Assembly (NCBI GenBank): GCA_019843655.1
Contig: JACDQD010000002.1
Span: 17,879,154-17,943,153 of the forward strand
Length of the DNA: 64,000 bases
Origin: Lethocerus indicus
Lineage: Eukaryota > Arthropoda > Insecta > Hemiptera > Belostomatidae
Direction of reading: 5' to 3'
Position numbers and translations under genes: made by a program. The notes beneath the pieces are model-generated. The model searched no databases, was not told where the DNA came from, and worked only from the letters and a program-made list of their open reading frames with translations. Each line of letters starts with the position of its first letter. Positions within the stretch are counted from its first letter, which is position 1. Below are positions 25,605 through 37,618 of the stretch, piece after piece.

Positions 25605-28600
25605 ATGCCGGGCTCCGGAGCGACAGCGTTTGCCCACCTCGTCCTCGGCCTCACATCGCTCTGGGCCGTCGTCCGACTCTCCCACCTGCCTTACGCCACT
25701 ATAGGCTTCGCCCTGTACTTCGTCAACGGGGTCCTCGGAGTTCTCTCCTACGGTAATGTAATATGCACGTTAACTAAAACTAGTCTAGCATTTTACGCCA
25801 CAGTCTGTGCTCCGATTGTGCGCATTCTCGTCGCGTTGTACATTTGAGATAATTTCATCGGCTCCGACATTAATATACTGACGAGTAACAGTACATGGTA
25901 ATCACAAGTGGAAAGTGATATACAATATGGCTTTTAATGTCAGCCATATAAATAGCCTTTTGTCAACTTTATCTCAACTCTAAGCCAGGGATTGTCACAC
26001 TTTTGAAATACACTAGCTTGACAAAAGAATTTAGTTTTAAATGTTTATTGAACATTTTAAAATGTAGTGTTTTATCCCTCTCAACAACAAATAGAGAAGC
26101 AATGAATTACAGAACGTGACTTTAATATTATATAGATGTTCTCATTTACCACAAGCATTTGCACTACATTATCTGTTACTGGTGACTGGGCCTTATCACT
26201 TAACTATACATTACACACTCAGCTTACATTCAGTGTGATGGGCAATGAGTTTTTTGTCACATCCTAATTACAACACTTGTGTCTAGGTGCCCAGTCTAAA
26301 GTCTCACATAATTGACATAGAATAACTACCCAGTTCCTCTTTGTGGATTTCCACTTCAAAATATTTTGGGTAAACTAACTCCATCGCCAGTAGTGTACAA
26401 AGGCCTCAGAAATGTTCACTTTTAAACTTCATTATTATGAGATTTCATAATATAGGAAATTATCATGAAATAATAAAAGCGAAGTTTGAGAGATGGTGTC
26501 AAACTTCTATGCCATGAGCTGGCTTTTTCTGACTACTACTCTAGTACACACATATGTGAAGTGATGAGCAAACAAAAATTAAAATAATGTGTGAATAGGA
26601 ATAATGAATGAAAGAACTGTTGATATTTCATTATGCTTTCTTTCTTCTAAACGTTTATTGAACCAGGGTAAGCTCAGTGAATTTTGTGTTAGTCTGTTCT
26701 TGTGGGAAAATTCACTCTTGTTAGAGGCAATCTTTTTGATTTTTTTTAAGATAAAATATTATTCTAGTTTAGAATTTACTGTTCTTGCAATCATGTTACA
26801 TAAAATATTTTGTTTAGTAGCAATATTTCAATGCATTCAGACTCAGATATTATTCTTGTTTGGCATAATATTGTTTGGTATTAAACTAGTTGAATAGGAA
26901 TATTATTGACAGATAGTTGGATTACATTCATTTATGAATTAAATGTTTCTGTATCAGGAAAAAAAGAATAACATTTCCGCATGAATTCAAGGAAGTATAG
27001 TAACAGTTACTGTAATTTAAAGAGAGGACAGTTTCAACAAAATCATATGTATGTTTCAAATATGTGACATGTTCTATTTTTCATTCCTGTGATCTGATAA
27101 ACATTAAATTCTTATTAATTTTTCAATGTTATTTTTGTGTAATTCTGCATTATATAATAGTGCATAAATTACTCTTAAATTGTTAACATATATACACAGT
27201 TCTGTAATTTGAAAAAACACATGTTTTTTGTGATTGAAGACACCTGTTTTAGCTAGTGGAAACAGATCAAGACTGACAAAGCACCAAGTGTTGCTATTAG
27301 GATCTAAAACAGTCTTGTATGATTTTAAAATGATCATCATGGTATTGTATTTTTAGTTTGTTCAGTCTCATTTAAATTACTTTCTCTTATTCTTAAATCA
27401 CACAGTTTCAACATTGTTGCTTGTTCTATAGAAATGCTACTTGACATCAAAATGACTATCCAGTGTATTCTTCTTTTTACATAAAATTATAATATAAGTA
27501 ATAATTAATTTTCAATGATGTAATGATCACCTATATAATATATTTGTTGGTAAAGTAACTATAATAAGTAATTTAAAGGATTTTGCTCATGAAATGATCA
27601 CTTATGCATATTTGACTATATTTTTTCACTTGTAATATAACATTTTGTCACTTATGACAAATTATTATAATATGTATGAAGAAAATGCATCCGTGTGTGA
27701 ACTGAAGAATTTGGTCATTCAGACTGATTTTTTCAACATGTGTTAATGAAAAAAATTCTGGTTTTTTACTTTTTTATCAGTAGTTTTAATATTGAGTTAA
27801 TTCTCTTATCTTTGAACTAATATTTGTTTGTAGTATTGTTACAAGAATGAATGTGGATCTACAAGTAGTCCCAGTAAGGGTTTTGAGAATTTCTTAAGTA
27901 CTTCATCGTAGTTAAAGATTTGTTTACTCTGATTTGTCTTAACATATTCTATTGATATTGTTTTATATAAATTCTTTTATAAATGTAGTCAAAAGGACTG
28001 GGATTTTCAATTTTTAGTTAACTCAGAAAACAATTATAGACCAGTTAATGTTTATTTATTAAGAGATATTTAACATTTTTTTATAGCACATGACAGCCAC
28101 AGCTACTATTTGCACTATAAAAAATTAGATAAAAAATTGTTCAGCTTTGTCTTTCCCTTGACTTGTATTTCATCATAAAAATATCAAAATCATTCTATTA
28201 CTTCAGTCACCACACACACACACCTAATAAAAAGACATGAAGCTAATACAAAATTCCAAAGTATATTGCATATTTTAGATTGGGTAGACCATCCAATTTC
28301 ATTGGCACATTTTTATGTATATCTTGTTGTGAATAATCAAGGCTTCATGGATTTAGATTGTGCACCAATGTCCCAAATCACATGATAAAATAATAAATTA
28401 AATTGATGTGCCCTAGTACCAGTATGGGTCAGAAGCTATTGAAATTTTAGATATTGAGGTTTTTTATTCTTACTGTGTCTGACTAAATATCATATACTTA
28501 TGTGGATGAGAGGTGCTGGAGTTTAGATCTGATTATAATGCTTGATTACCCACCTGTTGCTAGTTCCTTCTACAAATATTTACTATTGGAATTCCTTTTC

Positions 28601-31078
28601 TGTTTGTTTTCCTTCATTATGGACAGGCGCCAAAACAGCTGTGAGCAAAGTAAAAAAAAAATAAACATGGACTGATATTTTGTTGCATTCATTGCATTAT
28701 ATGCCCTTAATTGAAGGTGTAGTGAATAATTTTATTTGTCATTCTGGGTTAAATATTTTTATATTTAATTGTAGTATATTTATTGTATTTGAAATATTGT
28801 TTTATTTAAATTTACTTTAATTTTGGATATTATTCTAGAATAAAATCTTTTACCCATTAATTGTTTTCACATATTCTTTAAACAAGTTAGGTTATGATCA
28901 TTTGAAAATTCCAGTTCTATATTTGAATAACCTTTTACAATAACAAAATAAGAATGATACTAATTTTCCAGTTATAACATCTCATGGCAAGTAGATGGCT
29001 AGAATAATCAGTTATGAGTGTGGATTGGAATTTGGTATGCAGTGCAATTTATATTTAGAAAACTTGTAGGGTGTTTAAAAATATAACACTCAACTTTGCA
29101 CAGCTCTTAATATCAAGGCTAACTTTTTTATTTATATGGGTTATATCCAGGAGTTTACATTTTTCATGTATCTGTATTGAGGCAGAAACCAATCTAGCAT
29201 TGCATTGGAAATCGAATAATAGGCCTTCTTCTGTACAATAAAGGAATATCATTAACTTGTTTAAAATACCTGTTTTGTGGTCTTTGGGGGGGTTGGAATA
29301 CCGTAGATTTCGTGTGTTTCTGTCTCCTCTCGCTGGTTTGGTCTTTTGCTAGACCGGTTTCGGCTGTTCGCCATCTTCAGTGTTAGTCACTTTTGGCATT
29401 TTGGATCTTTTTTGGGCATCTTCACTGCGCTGTCACTGTCACAACCCCCAACACAATAACAAGACACTTATATATACACACGACAAACAGCCAACCACCA
29501 CAGTACAAGTGACAGTAAAAGTGGAGTGAGAGTGCCCAAAAACACCCAAAGTGCCAAAAGTGACAAACACCGCTACCGAAGATGGCGAGCGGCCGAAACC
29601 GGTCTAGCAAAGATCAAACCAGTGAGAGGAGACAGAAACACACGAAATCCGCGTAATATCATCATCATATTATCAGTGTTTCAACATTTTTTTATTGCGA
29701 CCCACTTCAGAAATATTTCTTGTGTTATGAACGATAATATAATAGGCACAAACTTCTCGTAAATCATTATTTGTTGTTCACCACGTTACATATTTAACTT
29801 ATCTTATATAACTTACGAAGTATCAAATTATTGGTATTTTATTAACGATTTAAAATTAGTCCAATAAGAACATTGTTTCTTTTACAGTTTGAAGTAATTT
29901 GAAAAGGGCCAATCTATTCTATTAAAGGGGGGACCCAAAGCGCAAAGTTTGGGTCGGTTTGTTTTTACCTTTGGATTTAAACTGAGGAAGCGGGATAAAA
30001 CCTTGTTTTAAATATTGGGTCTCACGTGGAATTCCCACACCTGACTCAAAAGAACCGACTTAAACAGAAAATTTGGACTCTTCAGGCCATTACTAAAACG
30101 GACATCGAAATTGACCTTAAGCAACAAACTAACAATATACAAAGCAATACTGAAACCGACATGGACATATGGAATTGACCTAAGGGGTTCCACCAAGACA
30201 TCCAACATCGCTCGCATTCAGAGATTCCAATCAAAAGTCCTTCGCACCATCCTTAATGCTCCCCGGTATGTTTCTAACCAGAAAGTCCACCATGACCTCA
30301 ACATACCAACAGTCGACGAAGTCGCAAAATCTCGGTCCTTGAAGTTCCACTCCCGCCTTTCTCCTCATCCTAATCCACTCGTTCAGTCCCTCTCCTCTCT
30401 TACCCATCCATTAACCCCCCCGCGTCTGCTTAAACGCCGCTGGCCTAGAGATTTTCTTAGCCCGTAGAATTGCTATACCAAGTCATAAATTATTTCCTGC
30501 TTTGTGAAAAGTACCGTAATTGGATGGTTTCTATTGTCAAGTCACTTGTACACATAATTATGTTATAATTGATTGTACAAATAAACAAAAAATAAATATT
30601 GGGTATGTTGTGTTGTGGCGGGTCAGGTGTGTCGGAGAGCAGTTTGGAGTTGTACAGGGTGTACCGGGGCGTGTGGCAGTGGTCTCTGTCGCTGGGCTTG
30701 CCGCTGTTCGTCTCCCAGGTGTACGTGAAAGCGGGTTTCCCGGACGCCCTGGCCCTTGTCCACTTCGTGCTTCCTCTGGGCTACCTGTTGGCCGACCTGC
30801 GCCCCGGCAAGCAGGCCCCGGCCCGCCTCTGCCTCCCCGAGGGCATCCAGCTCCTCTACCTCTGTTTCCTCCTCTACGCCAGCCTCCTCCACGGTGTTTA
30901 CTACGGCGTCTCGGCTGCAGTTAGCTACGCCTTAGCTTTCTACCTGGTTGGAACCACCGGCACCGTCAAGAACACACCAGCCAAAGACCTCTTCAATTAC
31001 GCTCTATCCTTCTCCATTTACTTTGTGGTTAGGACGCTCGACACCGACGCCTATTCATCCTTCGACGGTGGCTCTTAA
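25605..31078 (+). CDS. Small multi-pass membrane protein, paralogue A
   Basis: Exon 1 is 25605-25752 and exon 2 is 30627-31078. The donor is TACG|GTAATG and the acceptor GGGTCAG|GTGTG; they join in phase 1 through Gly50 (199 residues). Exon 1 encodes two likely membrane helices (AFAHLVLGLTSLWAVVRL, about residues 8-25; TIGFALYFVNGVLGVLSY, about 32-49). Exon 2 adds four or five: SLSLGLPLFVSQVYV near 69-83, LVHFVLPLGYLLADL near 93-107, then LLYLCFLLYASLLHGVYYG, AAVSYALAFYLVG and NYALSFSIYFVV. The N-terminus is short and without a cleavable signal. Both exons are GC-rich in an AT-rich setting and use G/C third positions, a clear sign of real coding sequence. The 4.9-kb intron contains a foldback element and a LINE tail. 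The family is not recognised. A candidate AATAAA is at 32020. Confidence 0.7.
25753..29268. other. First intron of paralogue A, AT-rich part
   Basis: Intronic DNA without supported coding content. A 97-codon frame near 26604 is AT-driven and hydrophobic by composition only. Confidence 0.45.
29269..29655. mobile_element. Foldback family 1, near-complete compact copy
   Basis: Starts at CCTGTTTTGTGGTC, runs GGTTGGAATACCGTAGATTT, and through the arm to the short centre (ACAACCCCCAACACAATAAC), then the inverse arm to CACGAAATCC. It shows the family's compact form: arms of about 180 bp around a centre of under 60 bp. The right end lacks the last ~35 bp. It lies in the paralogue A intron. Confidence 0.85.
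29940..30600 (+). mobile_element. 5'-truncated Jockey-like LINE, ORF2 C-terminal end and tail
   Basis: The 118-codon frame at 30111-30467 reads LTIYKAILKPTWTYGIDL, then ARIQRFQSKVLRTILNAPRY and LKRRWPRDFL. This is the diagnostic C-terminus of Jockey/CR1-type reverse transcriptase ORFs. Sequence upstream, in another frame, continues the homology (RTDLNRKFGLF...), so a frameshift is present. The 3' end, about 30575-30600, is A-rich (AAATAAACAAAAAATAAA). Insertion is in the same orientation as paralogue A and ends only ~25 bases before its exon 2. Confidence 0.75.
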
Positions 31079-34000
31079 ACCGAATGCACAGTGCTTAGCC
31101 TTATTTATTTATTGAACCGCGTTACTGTCCTTACTTCTTAATAAGTAATTTCGAGCATACTTACGACATTCTGGACGTCATAAACTCACTTGATCAAACA
31201 AGAGCCACTTATAAGTATTTTGTTGTTAAGGGAATTCGATTCTAGCCTTATTTCTTGTTATGTTTTTTCGGTGTGTTAAACAAATTATAACTTATTTTCT
31301 ATTCTCGGGAGAAATGAGGAATCAATTAGTGGAATTTCCTGAAACTGATAAGAAAATAGAAATGAGATAGGAGTTTTGTTATACCCTATTATTTCTTCTT
31401 ATTAGTTCTTTGAAGTTTATTACTTACTTAATGTTGTCGCTGGAATTATTAAGGTACTGCACATTATCTTGTATAACACCGCATTTTAACCCTTACAAGC
31501 TCTGGTTCTGAAATTAAGAAAAAGAGCTGCAGCACTGTCCCTTGTCTAATAACAATCAGAGTTAAGTGACAAAAATTGGTGGCACTTTGTTCGGAGTTTT
31601 TATCGCAGTTTTTTGTTTCACTCACACTATCTATGTTCAGTTTCGATTTAAGGTTGTTGAATAACTTGAAAAGCATAACTTGTTGGATTATATATTAATG
31701 TTTAATATTATTGATTTTGTGTATTTTATTTTTGTATTTGGCTTGTTTACTTAAACCTTAATAGTACCTTTAACTTGTTAACAAAGCTTAATCGCCTTTT
31801 TGAAGTACATTTCTTGCCAACACTATGAATTATATAATGTGATAATGTATTTTAACATTTATTGGAATTGAATTGACTGCTTAGAATTTTTCTATGATAT
31901 TACGTAGACTTTTTTGTAATAGGAAAATGGCCTCACATAGTAAAAATCCCAGTTTCTGAACATAAGACGTTTTCTAAGAAAAGAATTTTTGTACCTGGTT
32001 TTATAATATTGAATTTGGGAATAAAAAATGTTTATCTCATTCAAAACAGATATAAAAAAGATTAAAAATCAAATACCAAGTAGTTTGATAATGTTAGAAT
32101 CAGCTGTGAAACATAGACAAGGTAGATTGTATAGGTTTTTGTATTAATCTCTTGATCATTTGATGGGTTTCCCAAACATTTATTATGCTATGATCAGTTT
32201 TGCATTGTCTTGAAATTTCTCACAGCGTTCTCATATTTTACCTATTAATAATTGTATGTACAAAATGTATTTTTCTAGTGAGTATAGTAGAGTTTATAGG
32301 CTCCTGTGTTTAATCAAATTTACAGTTGAAGAAACATTTGCGGTGACAACGGGATTTGCAAAAATGTGTACCAATGTAAACAAAGTTTCTATCCAAATTG
32401 AAAATTGTATACTAAAATATTGGATTAAAATATGACCTGGTTGTGATTTAAAAGTAGTAAATTGCTGTGAGGTAGTTTTATTTTTAATAGTTATTATTAT
32501 GTATGTCATTGGAATATTTAGTTTGGGAAGCCTTACAGACATGAAAATTGTAAATTTTATGTATGCAACATATATGGTAATTTATTTAAGATTTATTAAA
32601 TCATCATTAAATATGAAACATTCCTTATAGTATTTTTTTATGAAAGTGGCATTACAGTATACATTTATTATTTAAAATGTGTTCAATAATAATAAGCTTA
32701 GTAATATAAATTAAAGTGTGAGCTGTTATGTGTCTAATATTAATTTCCATTTTCTGAAAGTTTCATTAATTTGAAACCTTGTATAAACTATAATCTTTGT
32801 CACTGTAACACATTGACAAAGAGAACAACTCAAAATAAGTACTGTGCATGAATTGATGATAATCTGTAATTGCACGTTTCTACATAAATTAAATTTCCCT
32901 TAAATTTGGAATGTGAAAATGGTCAACTATAAATCCTTAAAAATATCATATTTTTCCCTGTAATCATTGAATGTTGACTATATGAATGTACATGTATATT
33001 TATATAATTCGAATTGTATTAATGTGCATACTACTTCTTAAATAGGAATATATTTGTAAGTGTCTAAGGCATGTTATGCACACCTAATAATAACATATTA
33101 ATAATCCTGTGTTCTTTTAAACTAATGTAATTTTTTTCTACATAAATTGTAGGAACAGGAATAGTATAAGAGAACTCTGCATTTATTTTTGTGGATCAAA
33201 TACACATTACAAATATTAAAAAAATAGACTGAAAATGGGGTAGATTTGTATTTTGGCTGAAATATTGAATAAGTCTAACTAGACTTTTTATTTAGGATTT
33301 CATCAATAAATTGTTTGTATGTATAGATGACTAGGATAAATTTAATAGATTTTATTGGGCGACCATATGTGGTAAAACTGACCTACTATGTTCCCATTTG
33401 TTAGTCACAATATTTGTAATAAAGCCTAAAAAAGGGGTCCTATGTATCCCTGAGTTAACATTTTATAAACGGTATATGATATATATGTTTCTTCAGGTTT
33501 TGGACCATCACTAGTTTTTTCTGATACTGACGATTGCGAGAATCCGCAGTCGGTTTAGCTTGTGAGTCTAATGAAGGCAAAAAAATCACAAGAATTATGG
33601 CGTTTTATACAATTTAATTTTTTTTCATATGTATGAGCGTTAAGAAAAATATGAAAACCCAATATGTTTCCGTTGGAACATAGTTGATCTGGTTTGCCAA
33701 CCTGTTCGTCCTAATATGAACTAAACGTAATTAATAATTAATTCAATAGAGAAAATGGTTGTAGGAGTCAAAAATTGCTGAAAGTTTTAGATTTTTATAA
33801 TTTTGTACGATATCCATGTTGTAATATACCGTGTTCAAGGGTTTAGGATATTTCTCTAAACTGAAAACGAATTCTAAATAATGGTCAATTGATAAGTATA
33901 GTTTCTTTCAAACAAGCAATTCAGAAGAAGAGGCTTCATCCGTTATGCCCCCCTAATACCTACCTTTTTTCACGAATATAAGGCACTGAAACAAAAATAT

Positions 34001-34735
34001 AAATGAAAAATACTGACTTAAAATAAATTTGTCCTACTGTTCTTATTGAATTTTGAATTTAATATATTTATAATCGAATGTATTTTAACTGGTTCTGCAG
34101 TTTTTAAAACATTCCGTTTTAAATGAGTTTGATAATTTTTGTACTGTTTCCTATATTGAGTTTGTTAATGGTTTCAGTGGTAATTTTTATTACAATTAGA
34201 GACCTAAGTCTAGATGGCTTATAAGGGAGGCTGATTTGGGTTCTGTAGTAATGTAAACATTCATTTTTAGCTGTCACATATTGTTATTAACGTTACTGTC
34301 CCGTTGCTATTCTTGTTTAAATTTCATAATTTTACTCTTTAGAGTTTCCACTTTCTTTAGAGTTCCGACTAGATGGCAATATTCAACGTCCTTCGCAATC
34401 ATCGTGTTTTCCCCCCTCTTAACTGTACTTTTTTGCTTTTTCTTTTTATTTGGTGTCACAACTACAATTTAAGGAAGGATTTATATCGGGAAGATGCAAA
34501 TTCATGTACGAACCGGACTTTCAAGAACGGGGAGTTTAGAAACATAAAGTGGGGCTTAATGCTGGAGCGGTTAGAAACACGTGTAAGAACTGTATGATGT
34601 CTCAGAGAGCCCTCGTTTCTCAAGTAGGAATTAAGGATTAGGTATGTCGACATTACGAACCTAAACACACTGTAAACAAGTTGACATTACGTAGGGATAA
34701 ACCCAGGAAGAAAGGAGGGTTTTCAACTTAGGGAT
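31079..34735. other. 3' flank of paralogue A and intergenic AT-rich sequence
   Basis: Very AT-rich. I searched it for a GC-rich first exon ending in a phase-1 glycine that could serve exon B and saw none. Confidence 0.45.
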
Positions 34736-34739
34736 TAAA

Positions 34740-35170
34740 GAAGGTGATATTCATTTATCGTCCAATATTTTGTCACTGGTTTCCGATCCTAGAGTCCGGA
34801 TTCTTTTACCTGAATTCTTTGTCAGACACCTTATTATATCCCATATGCTGCCATTAATAAAACTCGCTTTCTGGACATTGTGCTCCCACGTCTGTTTTTT
34901 CCTGTCCTGAGTTTTATTTCTTGTTCTAGCCTTGTAGGTTTCCCATTGGCTTCTCCGTCCTTGTGCTTCTGCCATCGGCTTCTTATTCTGTTCTTGACGG
35001 CTATTAGCAGCTTCATATGATCCAGTTGAACACAGTGTTTTTATTTTCGAAGACCTAATCGGCATCGCTGTAGGTATCGATCCTTGCACGTTTTTGATTA
35101 GCGTCTCAATCGCCTTTTCTATGATTCGCCTGGTTCTATCTATAGGTCTGGTTCGTAGTCAAGGTTGGCA
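34740..35170 (-). mobile_element. LINE ORF2 fragment, frameshifted
   Basis: Minus-strand frames read AVKNRIRSRWQKHKDGEANG in one frame and KTQDRKKQTWEHNVQKASF, SIWDIIRCLTKNSGK in another. This is the linker between endonuclease and reverse transcriptase typical of Jockey-like ORF2 (charged RRxWQKxRD, then WExx..., SIWxxxKxLTK). The frame switch shows decay. Confidence 0.65.
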
Positions 35171-35616
35171 GCACTTGTATTCCCACCATTTCCATCTTCG
35201 ATATTGAAATCGGTAACTCCTCCGGGTGTGTCTATCTCTTCTGTAGATAATGAGTCCCAGAAGGAATGGATAATTCTTCTGACTTAAGGAAGTAAAAATA
35301 AACATGCCCTTTGATGTTTGAGCTCTTTTAACTTACACCTAACTTATTTTCAGTAAAGAAAAGAACTTTCAGTGACAGCCTTTCAACTTCTATTGTCACG
35401 TTATTATATTAATTTATTAACATAATATTAGCTTCGCGTTTACAAAGTTGATCTGTTATAATTACTATTAAAAGAATAAAATGTGATTTTATTGTTCTTT
35501 GATTTGTCCAAGTGATTGTCAGTCTGCTTTACATATTGTGAGATCACATTGTGGCCTACTGTTTGTAAATAACGATAACTGTTTTTGTTATACATATTGT
35601 TTATGTTTAAGTAAAT

Positions 35617-35618
35617 AA

Positions 35619-35669
<51 letters not shown>
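35617..35669. repeat. TA microsatellite
   Basis: About 26 uninterrupted TA dinucleotides. A similar tract is at 48469-48519. Confidence 0.95.
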
Positions 35670-35672
<3 letters not shown>

Positions 35673-35963
35673 ATGTGAAGATAAAATAATGAGTATAATG
35701 AGTTGACTATTTTTTTTATCCTTTCCCCAATACCAAAAATTATCCATAAATGTTTTTGACCCTTGACCCTTTGATTTTGGTAATGCCGTGTAAGTCAAAT
35801 TTTATTGGGTGTAGTAAAAACGAGCTAGGGCTGTGGACTCGATTGATTCATTTAAATTGATACTTGTTATATATATATCTGCTAACGACGTTTCGGAACA
35901 TCAGTCGGACCCTGACGGTGGACCCAGTAAGAACGTCCGAAACGTCTGAAGCACGGAAGTGAC

Positions 35964-36078
35964 TACACCCACGAGGGCCCCTTTCAATGGAGCCTACTCA
36001 GGTGGTTTCCAAACACAAGAAAAATCCCGGAACAGCCGGGGTTGGTGGCCAACCCCTGCCAACCGATATTCTTCCCAT
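35964..36078 (+). mobile_element. Repeat family 3, copy 2
   Basis: Matches the reverse complement of 23838-23990. It is preceded at 35885-35950 by a short inverted pair (GACGTTTCGGAACATCAG and CGTCCGAAACGTCTG) that may be part of the same element. Confidence 0.6.
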
Positions 36079-36376
36079 ACCACGCGTGCTTACCGGAAGC
36101 CAGCAGTCACAATGAATAGGATAAGTTTTGTTAGATTACTGTAAGTTGAGTTTACTATCTTCTGTAAATTAATCAAAATAAGACATTAATCAATCTTAAC
36201 GCAACAGCGGCTTTAAAAAATTATTTTCACAATAGTTAAAGCTAAATATCTATTATTTTGAAACGAATGTTTTTATTTAGGACTTGTAATGTGGTTGTGG
36301 TTGTGACTACGTAGTTTATTGATATAACTACTAAGTATGTGGATATAATCCGGGGTGAACGTGTATCCTGTTTTAG

Positions 36377-36786
36377 GTGAGATCACGAATGACCGTCGGT
36401 TTTCAAAAGCCTATCGGTTGTCCTCGGCCTGGTGCTACTCGGGGTGCCTGGGGCTGGTGGCGGCTGAGGATTGGAGGCGGAATGCCGGGGGCGGAGGCCA
36501 CCTCGTAGTCCTATTCCTCCCCGCCGTTTCCCTCCTCAGGCTTCACTTCTTCCGCCTGGACTTCTTCCCAATTGAGCTGGGCCACGCCCTCTCCGTCCTC
36601 GAGATGCTTTACCGTGGCGGTCCTACCCGCTTCCTCTTCGTCTCCGTTCACCTCTGGACCTACCTCATCCTCGCGGCTCTCCCCTTCCGAGATTCCCGCC
36701 GTAAGGTCAGCCTCGCCCTCCTGTCCCTGTCGTTGGCGAATATACTTGCAGTAAACCTGCTCAGCGAGGCCACCGATGTCTGCTAA
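36377..36786 (+). CDS. Exon B: second 3' exon of the local membrane-protein family
   Basis: Begins after TATCCTGTTTTAG with GT, so it takes a phase-1 G exactly as A's exon 2 does, and ends at a stop codon (135 complete residues after the shared Gly). Hydrophobic segments: LVVLFLPAVSLLRLHFF, ELGHALSVLEML, RFLFVSVHLWTYLILAAL and VSLALLSLSLANILAVNLL. Residue spacing resembles exon 2 of A and C, and it is equally GC-rich. No first exon of its own is visible between 31079 and 36376. It is therefore either an alternative terminal exon of gene A (giving 185 residues with A's exon 1) or a tandem duplicate with a lost or unrecognised first exon. The function is unknown. Confidence 0.6.
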
Positions 36787-37618
36787 CTTACGGAGGCTTC
36801 CATCGGCTGTCTCTTCGGAATTAAACTACCTTCTTACTTAATTCTCTCTTTCATGATTTACGATAGTATCTGTTTCGTTTGTTCGCCATCTTCAGAAGCT
36901 GGAACTTCATTAACTACACAAATGTACTTCACTGGGATTTCAGAACTGCATGACTTAAATGTGATTTTTTCGGGTCAATTATTTACATCGTTCTTAGCTA
37001 TTTAACATTCATCGTAATGTGGTGATTTTTTTAGGGGTTGTTACAAATAAGAAAATTGGGAATACAAAACACAAGTATTGAATATAAATATACGACTTTG
37101 GTGTTTATTGATATTGGGTAACTTGTAGTGATAAGAGGCTAAACCTCCTCTGGATATAATAATATTTCACTTAAATATAAAAGTAGATGTGTAATTTAAC
37201 CATAGATATAATTATCGTGGTAAGTAACACGAGGTATTCATTCCATATTTGGTGGCTAATTGAGGAAATATATGTCAAAAGTTTTAATATTTATTATAAA
37301 TGTTATAAAAAAATTATAGTTTGTACTTACAAAATTATATAAGAATTCATTCGTACAAATGGTACAAATAATGTGAAATATTATGAGTAAATTTACAAAA
37401 TTATTGCTTTACAATATATTTCATATTTAAATAATACTCTTAGGCCTTTCGTTTCTTCATTACAAAATTTAGTATACACAAATTAATATCACATAATAAT
37501 TAATATAATACACTAAGAGACCTTAATACGTTGGCCCCATTTTTTCTCCATTCAATTTAATTGCAGATCAAACTCATTTTGTCATCGTCCACACATAAAA
37601 CAAAAATATGAGGTGTCA
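36787..37618. other. Intergenic sequence, nothing supported
   Basis: 3' flank of exon B. A 20-base match to the foldback arm (GTTCGCCATCTTCAG) at about 36888 is all that stands out. Confidence 0.35.

Noticed and set aside
34281..34597. Candidate first exon for B near 34373
   Set aside because: Reads through AT-rich sequence without the helix pattern of the A and C first exons, and has no phase-1 glycine donor.
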